Source: Flavobacterium notoginsengisoli | Lineage (GTDB): Bacteria > Bacteroidota > Bacteroidia > Flavobacteriales > Flavobacteriaceae | Direction of reading: 5' to 3' | Length of the DNA: 64,000 nucleotides | NCBI RefSeq assembly: GCF_014207905.1 | Contig: NZ_JACHLB010000012.1 | Location: forward strand, 36,683-100,682 | Shown here: positions 23,431-32,967 of the stretch, in pieces | Numbering within the stretch: position 1 is the stretch's first letter | Layout of the letters: each line of letters starts with the position of its first letter | Notes under the pieces: generated by a model | Database searches by the model: none | What the model was told of the DNA's origin: nothing | What the model saw: the letters and a program-made list of their open reading frames with translations, nothing else | Position numbers and translations under genes: made by a program

Positions 23431-23808
23431 GTGCCAAAACAAATTGTCTACATATTTATTTTTCTAATTGCTTCAAACAGCAGTTTTATACAGCAGTTTT
23501 ATAAACTGCCTGTATTAATTCAGCATTACGAAGAGCACAAACAACTCATGGATTTAAGTTTTATGGACTTTTTATCTATGCATTATTGGGGAGAAGACTT
23601 AAAAGACAATGATGCAGACCGTGACATGCAACTTCCCTTTAAAACAATAAACAGCAGTTCAGTACACTTTGTTTTCATTTTAGACGACAAAGATTTACTT
23701 CCGACTCCTTTCAATCCAGAATTACCACAATTAAAAATACCAACTTATAGATCTGATCTTTTTTCAGATCCAAATCTGCTTTCCCTTTTTAGACCTCCAA
23801 TCGCATAA
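23431..23808 (+). CDS. Small secreted protein preceding the CusA-TolC efflux pump
   Basis: The protein has about 125 residues from a GTG start. An N-terminal hydrophobic stretch (about 3-20) looks like a signal peptide. The mature part is acidic and histidine-containing (LIQHYEEHKQLMDLSFMDFL, MHYWGEDLKDNDADRDMQLP), with a phenylalanine/proline-rich end. Small proteins with an HY-EH...LPFK pattern often precede metal efflux operons in Bacteroidota; their role is unknown, with periplasmic metal binding a guess. A TAAATTTG -7 element at 23419-23426 ends 5 nt before the GTG, so either the mRNA is leaderless or translation begins further in. The pump gene starts 81 bp downstream. Confidence 0.65.
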   Translation: MPKQIVYIFIFLIASNSSFIQQFYKLPVLIQHYEEHKQLMDLSFMDFLSMHYWGEDLKDNDADRDMQLPFKTINSSSVHFVFILDDKDLLPTPFNPELPQLKIPTYRSDLFSDPNLLSLFRPPIA

Positions 23809-23889
23809 TTATTTTTTAAAATTTTTATTGAAGTGACTGAGACGTACTGTTTCCAGTTGCTCATTTATTATTTTTTTAATTAATACATT

Positions 23890-26800
23890 ATGCTTAATAA
23901 AGTAATTCAGTTCTCAGTTAAGAACAAACTGGCAATTGGAATCTTTACACTGCTGTGGATTGTCTACGGTGTGTACGAGGTTACCCAATTACCAATCGAT
24001 GCCGTGCCGGACATTACAAACAATCAGGTACAAATTATTACGACAGCGCCATCTTTAGGAGCTGAAGACGTAGAAAGGCTGATCACTTTTCCGATCGAAC
24101 AAGCCATTAGCAATATTCCGCATCTTAAAGAAAGCCGAAGTATTTCGCGCTTCGGACTTTCGCTGGTAAGTGTTGTTTTTGAAGACGATGCCGATGTATA
24201 TTGGGCAAGACAGCAAATAACAGAAAGACTCCAACAGGTAGAAATCGACCGAAACGCCAACAGACCCGAAATGGCTCCGGTTACAACTGGTTTAGGAGAA
24301 ATCTATCAATACGTTTTAAAACCCAAACCAGGTTACGAAGAGAAATATTCTCTTGAAGATTTAAGAACCATTCAGGATTGGACCATCAGAAGACAGCTTT
24401 TGGGAACTGCTGGAATCGCCGATGTTTCGACTTTTGGAGGGAAATTAAAACAATATGAAATTGCAGTAAATCCAGCACGTCTTAAAGCACAAAACTTGAC
24501 TATTAGTGAAGTTTTTACGGCTTTAAACAGCAGTAACGAAAACACTGGAGGAGCTTATATTGAGAAAGGCCCAACGGTATCTTATATTAGAAGTACAGGT
24601 TTGGCTAAAAGTATTGAAGATATTGAAAATATTGTGGTGAAAAGCACACAAGGCGGACTTCCAATTTTGGTAAAAGATGTTGCTGATGTTAAGATTTCTT
24701 CAGCAATTCGCTACGGTGCATTGACTACAGATGAATACGGCGAATCTGTCGGTGGAATTGTGATGATGTTAAAAGGAGAAAACGCTAATAATGTTATTGT
24801 AAATGTAAAAGATAAAATTGCCGAAATTGAAAAAATCCTTCCCGAAGGCTTGAAAATTGAACCTTTCTTAGACAGAACTAAAATGGTAGATAATGCCATT
24901 GGAACTGTAGAAAAAAACTTAATTGAGGGAGCTTTAATTGTTGTTTTGATTTTGGTTTTATTCCTTGGAAACCTAAGAGCCGGATTTATTGTCGCTTCAG
25001 TTATTCCATTAGCGATGCTTTTTGCCATAATTATGATGAATACTTTTGGCGTAAGCGGCAACTTAATGAGTCTTGGTGCATTAGATTTCGGATTAATAGT
25101 CGATGGAGCTGTAATTATTGTAGAAGCAATTCTGCATCATCTTCACAGTTCAAAAAAATACAAAGCAATTGATGCTATTTCGCAGGAAGAAATGGATAAA
25201 GAAGTAACTGGATCTGCAGCGCGTATGATGAATGCCGCAGTATTTGGCCAGATTATTATTTTGATTGTTTATCTGCCAATTCTTTCGTTACAGGGAATTG
25301 AAGGTAAAATGTTTAAGCCAATGGCACAAACTGTTGCTTTTGCCATTTTGGGAGCTTTCATTTTGTCGCTTACTTATGTGCCAATGGTCAGCGCTTTATT
25401 TTTAAGCAAAAAAATCAGCCACAAAAAGAATTTCTCTGACCGAGTTATGGCAAGGTTAGAAAATGCTTATGAAGGCTGGTTAACGAAAGCTCTAGGAGTT
25501 AGAAAAATAATTGTAATTGCTGCTTTTGTACTTTTCGGAATAGCAGTTGTTTTATTTGGAAGAATGGGAGGAGAATTTATTCCGCAGTTAGAAGAAGGCG
25601 ATTTTGCAGTAGAAACCCGTCTGCTTTTAGGAACAAATCTTTCAACGACTACAGAAACTATCGAAAAAATATCGAAAGAACTAAAAAAAGATTATCCAGA
25701 AGTACAGCACGTTGTTTCCCGAATTGGTAGTGCGGAAATTCCAACCGATCCAATGCCAATTGAGGGCGGTGATATGATTATTGTTCTAAAAGATAAATCG
25801 GAATGGACAAGTGCTTCCTCATTTCCAGAATTGGCCGATAAAATGACGAAAACGGTAAAACGAATTGCACCTGGTGTTACCACTGGTTTTCAATTTCCGG
25901 TTCAGATGCGTTTTAACGAATTAATGACGGGAGCTAAACAAGATTTAGTCTGTAAAATTTACGGTGAAGATCTTCAGAAACTTTCTGAATATGCAGAAAA
26001 ACTAGGAGAAATTAGTAAAACTGTTGAAGGTGCAGCCGATTTGTATGTAGAAAAAGTAACCGGAATGCCCCAAATCGTAATTGATTACAATTGGGCAGAA
26101 ATGGCTAAATATAGTCTTCGAGTTGTAGATATTAACAGAACGATAAATGCAGCTTTTGCAGGAGCCGTTGCTGGAAGCATTTACGAAGGAGAAAAACGCT
26201 TTGATATGGTCGTTCGTGTAGAAGACAACGGAAGAAAAGGAATTGAAGATGTTCGAAATCTTTTAATTGCAACACCATCAGGAATACAGATTCCCCTTTA
26301 TCAAGTAGCAAAAGTGGAAGAAGTAGAAGGTCCAAACCAAATTCAAAGGGAAAATGCAAAACGCAGAATTATTGTTGGGTTTAATGTTCGAGGAAGAGAT
26401 GTTCAGTCTATTGTGGAAGAATTACAGCAGAAAGTAAACCAGCAGATTAAATTTGATCCGGGTTATTACATTACGTATGGCGGTGCTTTTGAGAATTTAC
26501 AACAGGCAAAAGCAAGATTGGGAGTTGCCGTTCCTGCGGCTTTATTAATGATTTTCGCTTTGTTATATTTTGCTTTTAGATCATTTAAAGAAGGAATTAT
26601 CATTTTTACAGCTATTCCGCTATCTGCAATCGGTGGTGTATTTGCCTTAGTGATGCGAGATATGCCTTTTAGTATTTCTGCTGGAGTTGGTTTTATTGCA
26701 CTTTTTGGTGTAGCTGTTTTGAACGGAATCGTATTGATATCTGAATTTAATCGAATTCAAAAACAAGGTGAAATCACAGATCCTTTTGATATTATCATTT

Positions 26801-28266
26801 TAGGGACTAAAAACAGATTACGTCCTGTTTTAATGACGGCTGCAGTTGCTTCGTTAGGATTTCTTCCAATGGCATTAAGTAACGGAGCAGGAGCAGAGGT
26901 ACAGCGTCCGTTGGCAACTGTCGTAATCGGCGGATTGGTAACAGCTACTCTTTTAACGCTTTTTGTGCTTCCGGCTATTTATTTGATGACGTATCATGCT
27001 AAAATATTTTCTAAAAAAAGAAAAAAACATATGAATAATCTAACCATTTTATTGACTATTCTTTTTATTGGTAATACGGCAAATGCACAGCAATTACCAA
27101 TTTCGTTGGACGAATCGATTTCAATTGCGATTGAGAATAATAGAACAGTCAAATCGGCTAAATTAAATGAAAAGTCGAAAAGCCATTTGCAAAAAACAGC
27201 CTATAATTTGCCACAGACACAAATCGATGCTGATTACGGCCAGTTTAACAGCGCTCAGAAAGATACCCGATTTGGAATCAGCCAGACTTTTGCTTTTCCT
27301 ACGGTTTACAGCAACCAGAAAAAAGCTCTTCAGGCGGATTTTAATAAAGCGAAAACAGAAGTACAGCTGACTTCTCAGGAAATCAAAACTAAAGTTAGAA
27401 ATATTTATTACGATTATTTATGGCTTCAGAGTAAAAGAGAACTCTTGGTTTACGCCGATTCGATTTACCGAATTATGGAAAAGAAATCGGATTTGAGATT
27501 TAAAGCTGGTGAGGCAAATGTTTTAGAAAAAAGTGCTTCGCAATCTGCCCGACAGTTTTACAGCAATCAATTGGTAATGGTAAATCGTGATATCGAAATT
27601 GCCTTAAATCTGTTTAATTCGGTCTTGCAGGATAAAGAAGTTTATACTCCGAAGAAAGAAAAATTGAAAGCAGTTTTAAATCAGTCTTTGGTTGAAAATC
27701 TAAAAACAGAAAATCTTCCAATTGTACAGCGTTCGCAATATGAATCTGAATCTGCCAAATGGAGATGGAAAACCGAAAGTGCCAAACTGCTTCCTGAAAT
27801 TACTTTAGGCTACAATAATTTGAGCATTATCGGGAATCAAACTAATGCTTCAGGTCAGGAGGTTTATTATGATAGTGGGCAAAGATTTAATTATATCAAT
27901 GCTGGTCTTTCGATTCCGATTTTCTTCACTAGTCAATCTGAACGCAAGCGTGCAGCAAAAGCTGAGTATGAAAGTTATGAAGCGCTTTCTGAAGCAGCAA
28001 AAATTGAGGTAAAAACCACAATTGAAAATGCTGATCGAGAAGTAAAAAAATACCAAGAGAGTTTAGAGTATTATGAAAAAGAGGGATTGAAAAACGCTCA
28101 GACGATTATCGAAGCTTCAAGCAGTCAACTTTACAACGGAGATATAGATTATCTGCAATGGGTTTTGGTCGTAAATCAGGCAATTACAATCAAAAGTGAA
28201 TATCTGGACGCATTGAATGCCTATAACAAAGCAGTAATTACGCTGCAGAATCTTAATAATATTTAA
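23890..28266 (+). CDS. CusA/CzcA heavy-metal RND pump fused to a TolC-like outer-membrane channel
   Basis: The protein has 1458 residues. Residues 1 to about 1035 are a full RND transporter (TM1 after MLNKVIQFSVKNKLAIGIFT) with the HME-type proton relay in GALDFGLIVDGAVIIVEAIL (D, D, E). A short basic linker (KKRKKHMNNLT) leads at about 1045 to a signal-peptide-like stretch ending GNTANAQQ. An outer-membrane efflux domain follows, with LDESISIAIENNRTVKSAKL and the alpha-barrel repeats. One polypeptide thus holds both inner- and outer-membrane parts, an arrangement known in Bacteroidota. The internal signal suggests cleavage or membrane passage at the joint. It would export divalent or monovalent metal ions with the adaptor encoded 2 bp downstream. 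Confidence 0.93.
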   Translation: MLNKVIQFSVKNKLAIGIFTLLWIVYGVYEVTQLPIDAVPDITNNQVQIITTAPSLGAEDVERLITFPIEQAISNIPHLKESRSISRFGLSLVSVVFEDDADVYWARQQITERLQQVEIDRNANRPEMAPVTTGLGEIYQYVLKPKPGYEEKYSLEDLRTIQDWTIRRQLLGTAGIADVSTFGGKLKQYEIAVNPARLKAQNLTISEVFTALNSSNENTGGAYIEKGPTVSYIRSTGLAKSIEDIENIVVKSTQGGLPILVKDVADVKISSAIRYGALTTDEYGESVGGIVMMLKGENANNVIVNVKDKIAEIEKILPEGLKIEPFLDRTKMVDNAIGTVEKNLIEGALIVVLILVLFLGNLRAGFIVASVIPLAMLFAIIMMNTFGVSGNLMSLGALDFGLIVDGAVIIVEAILHHLHSSKKYKAIDAISQEEMDKEVTGSAARMMNAAVFGQIIILIVYLPILSLQGIEGKMFKPMAQTVAFAILGAFILSLTYVPMVSALFLSKKISHKKNFSDRVMARLENAYEGWLTKALGVRKIIVIAAFVLFGIAVVLFGRMGGEFIPQLEEGDFAVETRLLLGTNLSTTTETIEKISKELKKDYPEVQHVVSRIGSAEIPTDPMPIEGGDMIIVLKDKSEWTSASSFPELADKMTKTVKRIAPGVTTGFQFPVQMRFNELMTGAKQDLVCKIYGEDLQKLSEYAEKLGEISKTVEGAADLYVEKVTGMPQIVIDYNWAEMAKYSLRVVDINRTINAAFAGAVAGSIYEGEKRFDMVVRVEDNGRKGIEDVRNLLIATPSGIQIPLYQVAKVEEVEGPNQIQRENAKRRIIVGFNVRGRDVQSIVEELQQKVNQQIKFDPGYYITYGGAFENLQQAKARLGVAVPAALLMIFALLYFAFRSFKEGIIIFTAIPLSAIGGVFALVMRDMPFSISAGVGFIALFGVAVLNGIVLISEFNRIQKQGEITDPFDIIILGTKNRLRPVLMTAAVASLGFLPMALSNGAGAEVQRPLATVVIGGLVTATLLTLFVLPAIYLMTYHAKIFSKKRKKHMNNLTILLTILFIGNTANAQQLPISLDESISIAIENNRTVKSAKLNEKSKSHLQKTAYNLPQTQIDADYGQFNSAQKDTRFGISQTFAFPTVYSNQKKALQADFNKAKTEVQLTSQEIKTKVRNIYYDYLWLQSKRELLVYADSIYRIMEKKSDLRFKAGEANVLEKSASQSARQFYSNQLVMVNRDIEIALNLFNSVLQDKEVYTPKKEKLKAVLNQSLVENLKTENLPIVQRSQYESESAKWRWKTESAKLLPEITLGYNNLSIIGNQTNASGQEVYYDSGQRFNYINAGLSIPIFFTSQSERKRAAKAEYESYEALSEAAKIEVKTTIENADREVKKYQESLEYYEKEGLKNAQTIIEASSSQLYNGDIDYLQWVLVVNQAITIKSEYLDALNAYNKAVITLQNLNNI

Positions 28267-28267
28267 A

Positions 28268-29398
28268 ATGAAAAAATATATAGTAGCGTTTGCAGGCGCA
28301 TTAGTACTGTTTTCTTGCGGAAAGAAGCAAAATGAAGAAAATAAAAATGCTGAACCTAAAAGCATTAATATTATAAAATTGACAAGCGAGCAGATTAAAA
28401 ATGCGGGTTTGCAAACTGGAAATCCGACACTTCAAAACATAAAAGAAGTTTTACAGCTTCAAGGTACTGTAACAGTTCCGCCTAAAAGTGTAATCAGTAT
28501 CAGTATTCCGTTGGGCGGATATGTAAAAAGCACGAATTTGATTGCCGGAATGAATGTGCAGAAAGGTCAGGTTTTAGCCGTTTTAGAAGATATGCAGTTT
28601 ATTGAATTGCAGCAGGATTATCTTATGGCTAAAGAAAAGTTTGAATTAGCTCAAAATGAATACAAAAGACAAAAAGAACTTAATGCAAGTAAAGCCAGCA
28701 GTGATAAAGTTTTAGAGCAAATTACAACCGAAATGAGAACACAACGTATTACAATGTCTTCTTTGGAACAGAAATTACATTTATTAGGAATTAATGCTAA
28801 ATCATTAAACGTAAATACTATCAGCAAAACCATAAAAGTAGTTTCACCTATAAATGGTTTGGTTTCAAAAGTAAATGTCAATCTTGGAAAATATGTAAAT
28901 CCAACCGATATGCTATTTGAATTGATTGATAAAAGAGATATTGTATTGACTTTAAATGCTTTTGAAAAAGACGTTGCTTCTTTATCAATTGGTCAGACGG
29001 TAATGGCTTTTGCTAATAATTCGGACACAAAAAAATATCCTGCAAAGATTGCTTTTATAAATCAGAGTTTAAATGGTGATCGAGCTGCCGAAATTATCTG
29101 TAAAGTAAATGCTTATAATCCGGCACTTTTGCCAGGTTTATTTGTAAATGCTGAGGTTGAAGTAGAAAATCAAAAAGCTTTAACGGTTCCTGAAGATGCT
29201 GTAGTGCGCTGGCAGGGCAAGTTTTTTGTTTTTACAGACCTTGGTAATAATCAGTTTCAGATGAATGAAATAAAGTCTGGAGTTAAAAATGAAGGTTTTT
29301 CACAAATTAGTTCAGATGCTATTTCTAGTTCTTCAAAAGTAGTTGTAAAAAATGCTTATACGCTTTTAATGTCAGCTATGAATAATGATGAACAATAA
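28268..29398 (+). CDS. RND efflux periplasmic adaptor (membrane fusion lipoprotein)
   Basis: The protein has 376 residues. The lipoprotein signal MKKYIVAFAGALVLFSC-GKK puts Cys17 at the lipidation site. The barrel-sandwich hybrid has IPLGGYVKSTNLIAGMNVQK and LVSKVNVNLGKYVNPTDMLF, a helical hairpin lies between them (about 110-175), and beta-barrel and membrane-proximal domains end with LTVPEDAVVRWQGKFFVF. It starts 1 nt after the pump stop, so it is co-transcribed and probably translation-coupled. It bridges the inner and outer halves of the CusA-TolC fusion. The metal is not evident; I see no methionine-rich metal-binding extension. Confidence 0.9.
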   Translation: MKKYIVAFAGALVLFSCGKKQNEENKNAEPKSINIIKLTSEQIKNAGLQTGNPTLQNIKEVLQLQGTVTVPPKSVISISIPLGGYVKSTNLIAGMNVQKGQVLAVLEDMQFIELQQDYLMAKEKFELAQNEYKRQKELNASKASSDKVLEQITTEMRTQRITMSSLEQKLHLLGINAKSLNVNTISKTIKVVSPINGLVSKVNVNLGKYVNPTDMLFELIDKRDIVLTLNAFEKDVASLSIGQTVMAFANNSDTKKYPAKIAFINQSLNGDRAAEIICKVNAYNPALLPGLFVNAEVEVENQKALTVPEDAVVRWQGKFFVFTDLGNNQFQMNEIKSGVKNEGFSQISSDAISSSSKVVVKNAYTLLMSAMNNDEQ

Positions 29399-29426
29399 TT
29401 TTTTTTATTGAAAAAGGACAAATAAG

Positions 29427-29458
29427 AAACCCAGTAAATTTAGTTTTACTGGGTTTTT
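29427..29458 (+). terminator. Rho-independent terminator of the efflux operon
   Basis: AAACCCAGTAAA pairs with TTTTACTGGGTTT across a short loop, ending in T-runs, about 30 bp after the adaptor stop. Confidence 0.85.
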
Positions 29459-29471
29459 AATTTATCTAAAT

Positions 29472-29642
29472 AATTCATTCCGTAGGAATGTTTCGTCGGT
29501 AGAAAAAAAAGAATTGTGATTTTACGTTCCGTAGGAACGTTTGAATAATGATTTGCTGCTTTTTAATAAAATCAGGTGTCCCTATAGGACACAATGCAAA
29601 CAAATATTTTTTTCTACCGACGAGATATTCCTAACAGAATAT
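29472..29642. repeat. Compound palindromic repeat (CCGTAGGAA / TCGGTAGAAA family)
   Basis: The outer arms TCGTCGGTAGAAAAAA (29494-29509) and its complement (about 29610-29625) face each other. Inside are two complete small palindromes, ACGTTCCGTAGGAACGT (29524-29540) and GTGTCCCTATAGGACAC (29576-29592). Outside, ATTCCGTAGGAAT on the left corresponds loosely to ATTCCTAACAGAAT on the right. It contains no ORF. This looks like a nested insertion of related palindromic repeats between the convergent efflux and pdeM genes. Confidence 0.85.
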
Positions 29643-29668
29643 TGAATATTGTTGATGATAAAAATTAA

Positions 29669-30301
29669 TTACTTATTAATCAAAATTACTTCATTTCCAG
29701 CGATCGCATAAACGATATGATCTGCTTCAGGTTTCAAAATAAATTTTCCTGTAAATTCTCCAAAAGCAGGCAAAATCATTTGATTGGATTTTTGAAAGAA
29801 ACAACGAAGTTTTAAACTTTGCATTCCCAAACCGCGCAATGTTATACCTGGATGAATATGCCCTGAAAAATTGAATAAATTTTCTTTTTCTGTGGGATGA
29901 TGTGTGAAAAGAAAACTATCAATTTCTAAATTATTAACTACACTTATTCCGATTTGAGTATAATGTTTTTCATCAATTATATCATGATTTCCAGCAATTA
30001 AATAGGTTTTTTGATTATGATTTGAAATCCATTTTTCAAATAAATTCCATTCTGCATTTTTGGCACTATGGAATAAATCTCCAAGAAAAATAATTGTCTC
30101 AGGAAGAAAATAATCCAGAACTTCCGTAATCTTTCTGAAATTTTCTGAAACAGCATTTTGCGGAATGGCGATTCCATGTTTTCTGAAATGAGTTATTTTT
30201 CCCAAATGAACATCAGAAATGATTATGGTCTTTTTTTCTTCCCAAAATAAAGCACCGCTAGAGTGAAGTATAAAGTTTTGGTTTTGTATTTGAATTTTCA
30301 T
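29669..30301 (-). CDS. pdeM: Ligase-associated DNA damage response endonuclease PdeM
   Basis: The protein has 210 residues and is a calcineurin-like metallophosphoesterase. All metal-site motifs are visible: ISDVHLGKITHFRKHG, IIFLGDLFHSAKNAEW, LIAGNHDIID, FLFTHHPT and NFSGHIHPG. PdeM is one of four conserved partners (with ATP ligase, Lhr-like helicase and MBL exonuclease) of the ligase-associated DNA repair system and probably cuts DNA or trims its ends. The other three follow upstream on the same strand. A palindromic repeat (copy 4) separates it from the helicase gene, which may loosen co-expression. Confidence 0.92.
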   Translation of the reverse strand: MKIQIQNQNFILHSSGALFWEEKKTIIISDVHLGKITHFRKHGIAIPQNAVSENFRKITEVLDYFLPETIIFLGDLFHSAKNAEWNLFEKWISNHNQKTYLIAGNHDIIDEKHYTQIGISVVNNLEIDSFLFTHHPTEKENLFNFSGHIHPGITLRGLGMQSLKLRCFFQKSNQMILPAFGEFTGKFILKPEADHIVYAIAGNEVILINK

Positions 30302-30342
30302 AAAATATTATCCACATTAGATTTAAATAAAAAAAATGATTC

Positions 30343-30480
30343 TAACACATAGAAACATAGATTTTGGTTTGATAAAAGAAATCAAAAGAAACTAGTTTCC
30401 AAACATAGCTAAACTATGTGCGTTTAAATTAGTGAAACGCCTTCCTAAATTTTTAAAAAAAACTATGTTCCTATGTGTTA
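30343..30480 (+). repeat. Palindromic MITE-like element, copy 4 of 4
   Basis: The left end TAACACATAGAAACATAG (30343-30360) pairs with CTATGTTCCTATGTGTTA (30463-30480), with one changed base. The core GAAACTAGTTTCC, ACATAGCTAAACTATG, GTGAAACGCC has the same order as copies 1 and 2. It lies inside the ligase-associated repair cluster, between pdeM and the helicase gene, about 27 kb from the other three copies. Confidence 0.88.
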
Positions 30481-30507
30481 AAAATAATTGCATCCAACGT
30501 TTAAATA

Positions 30508-32967
30508 TTATTTCATGTAAGAAGCTGTCATTTTTTGAATTCGTTCTGCCAAAGTTTCGCTTGAAAGTTTTTCTCGTAATCGATCGGTGATAATTGGAAA
30601 ACTAAAAGGTGTCGGTTTTAAGCATTGTTTCCAAATTATTTTTTGATTTGCAATTCTCTCTAAAGCCAAAATCAGACGCCCTTCTTCTAATTGATGTTCA
30701 AAGGTTTCGCGATACGCCTGATGCAATAATAAATTGTCAGGTTCAAAATCCCTGAAAACTTCAAATAGCAATTGAGAACCACTTTGAAGATGTTTTGTTT
30801 TGACTAATTTTCCAGGAAATCCAGTAAAAACTAATCCTGAAATTACAGCAATGTCTCTAAACTTTCTTCGAGCCATTTCGGTTGAATTCAGGCTTTTCTG
30901 CAAATCGTGATGCACATATTCAGTTGAAAACAAATTATTATCTAAAACTGCTTCAATATCTATTTCCTGATCAGAAAGCAGTTCGAAACCATAATCGTTA
31001 TACGCCAGAGAAAATGTGATAGATTGCAGTAAACTGATTCTGAATGCCAGTAAACTTGCTAAAGCTTCATGCACAAATCGTCCTTCAAACGGATAAAAAA
31101 TAGCATGAAATCCTTCTCTGGTTTTAAAAGTTTCGATTAAAAATTCATCTGAACTTGGTACGATAGATTCTTTTCGCTGTCTTTGAAACAAAGGCTGTAA
31201 TGCCTTTAATTCAGGAGAAAGATTGTCTGTGTTAGCGCGATACAATTCCTGACGTAATAATTCGCTCATTTGCGAAGATAACGCCAAACGTCCGCCCATC
31301 CAGCTGGCAATTTTAGATTCCTTTTTCGGACTCGCTTTTTTAACTAAAACCTGCATATTTCTGATTTTGAATAATTCCAGTTTTTTTCCGGCAAAAATAA
31401 AAGTGTCGCCTGGTTTTAATTTCGAAATAAACCATTCTTCAATAGTACCGATATAACCGCCACTCATATATTTTACATTCATAACGGCATCTCCCACAAT
31501 AGTTCCAATCTGCATTCTGTGATGTGTGGCGGTCATTCGGTTATTGATTTTATAACAGCCGTTTTCATCAATTTCTACTTTTTTGAATTCGTCATAAGCG
31601 TGCAGGCTTTGACTTCCCTGCGTAATAAAATTTAAAATCCAGTTCCAGTTTTCAGCTGTAATGGTTTGATAACTAAAAGTTCCCTGAATTTCTTTGAAAA
31701 TTTCATTAGGGTAAAATCCATCTGAAACAGCAAGTGTATTGAGATATTGTACTAAAACATCCCAGCTGTTTAAATACGGAATACGGTCTTCAATTATCGT
31801 ATTTTCAACTGCTTTTTTAAGGGCAGAAGCTTCTATTAATTCGATAGCATGAGTAGCAAGGAAATAAATAACGCTTTCTTTTCCTGGCTGATGTCCGCTT
31901 CTTCCGGCGCGTTGCATAAAACGGGCAACACCTTTTGGACCGCCAACCTGAATAATCGATTCGACAGGAGCAAAGTCAACGCCCAAATCCAAACTGGAAG
32001 TGCAGACAACAACCTTTAACTCTTCATTCCGAATAGCATTTTCTACCCAAAGTCTGGTTTCCCTGTCGATACTTCCGTGATGCATTGCCATTTCTCCTGC
32101 AAATTCAGGATAATGCTCCAATAAACGCTGATACCAAATTTCGCATGCCGAACGAACATTCGTAAAAATAAGTGTCGTTTTACTGGCTTTTATAATTTTT
32201 GCCACTTCATCAATCAAATGCAATCCCATATGTCCGCGCCAAGGATAGGTATCCATTTTTTCGGGTATAATAGAAATTACTTTTATTTTCTTGTGAATTA
32301 CAGCTTTAATTAAAACAGAATTATGATAGGCTTCAGAATCTACGCCGAGCAAAACTTCCTGTGCCTGCTGTAAATTACCGATTGTCGCTGAGATTCCCCA
32401 AATTCGAATATTTTTGGCAATAGTTTTAAGTCTGGATAAAGCCAATTCTATTTGTACACCGCGTTTGGTTCCCAGTAATTCGTGCCATTCATCAATTACA
32501 ATCGAACTGCAGTTTTTAAAAGTATTTGCATAACCTTTTGTTGCCAAAAGCAATTGCAGACTTTCAGGAGTTGTAATGAGCAAATCGGGCATTTTGTTTT
32601 TTTGCTTGGCGCGCTCAGCAGATGAAGTGTCTCCAGAACGAATGCCAACTGTCATTGGAATATCCAAATCAGTTAAAACTCTTTCTGCAGCTTGTTTTAT
32701 TTCTACAGATAAAGAACGCAGAGGCGTAATCCAGATCGCTTTTAAACCAGAATTGTGTTTAGTTTTATAATTCGGATTTTCTTTAATGTAATTTAAGATG
32801 ATTGGAAGCCAAAGCGCATAAGTTTTTCCGCTTCCCGTTGGCGCATTTAATAAGCCATTTTTCCCTTGCAAAAAAGCAGTCCAAGTTTGTGTCTGAAACG
32901 GAAAAGGTTTCCATCCCTGACTTTCAAACCAATTATTGGCGATGGAAAATAACTGCTCTCTGTTCAT
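30508..32967 (-). CDS. Ligase-associated DNA damage response DEXH-box helicase (Lhr-like)
   Basis: The protein has 819 residues. Superfamily 2 motifs are in order: Walker A in NAPTGSGKTYALWLPI, LITTPESLQLLLATKG, DEWHELLGTKRG (DEVH-type box II), GISATIGN, TLIFTNVRSACEIWYQ, CTSSLDLGVDFAPVESIIQ and QRAGRSGHQPGKES (motif VI). The C-terminal roughly 380 residues form the Lhr-core winged-helix and DUF4145-like part. It unwinds DNA or DNA-RNA hybrids 3'-5' in related proteins. It starts directly at the ligase stop (TAA followed by ATG with no gap), so the two are tightly coupled. Confidence 0.93.
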   Translation of the reverse strand: MNREQLFSIANNWFESQGWKPFPFQTQTWTAFLQGKNGLLNAPTGSGKTYALWLPIILNYIKENPNYKTKHNSGLKAIWITPLRSLSVEIKQAAERVLTDLDIPMTVGIRSGDTSSAERAKQKNKMPDLLITTPESLQLLLATKGYANTFKNCSSIVIDEWHELLGTKRGVQIELALSRLKTIAKNIRIWGISATIGNLQQAQEVLLGVDSEAYHNSVLIKAVIHKKIKVISIIPEKMDTYPWRGHMGLHLIDEVAKIIKASKTTLIFTNVRSACEIWYQRLLEHYPEFAGEMAMHHGSIDRETRLWVENAIRNEELKVVVCTSSLDLGVDFAPVESIIQVGGPKGVARFMQRAGRSGHQPGKESVIYFLATHAIELIEASALKKAVENTIIEDRIPYLNSWDVLVQYLNTLAVSDGFYPNEIFKEIQGTFSYQTITAENWNWILNFITQGSQSLHAYDEFKKVEIDENGCYKINNRMTATHHRMQIGTIVGDAVMNVKYMSGGYIGTIEEWFISKLKPGDTFIFAGKKLELFKIRNMQVLVKKASPKKESKIASWMGGRLALSSQMSELLRQELYRANTDNLSPELKALQPLFQRQRKESIVPSSDEFLIETFKTREGFHAIFYPFEGRFVHEALASLLAFRISLLQSITFSLAYNDYGFELLSDQEIDIEAVLDNNLFSTEYVHHDLQKSLNSTEMARRKFRDIAVISGLVFTGFPGKLVKTKHLQSGSQLLFEVFRDFEPDNLLLHQAYRETFEHQLEEGRLILALERIANQKIIWKQCLKPTPFSFPIITDRLREKLSSETLAERIQKMTASYMK

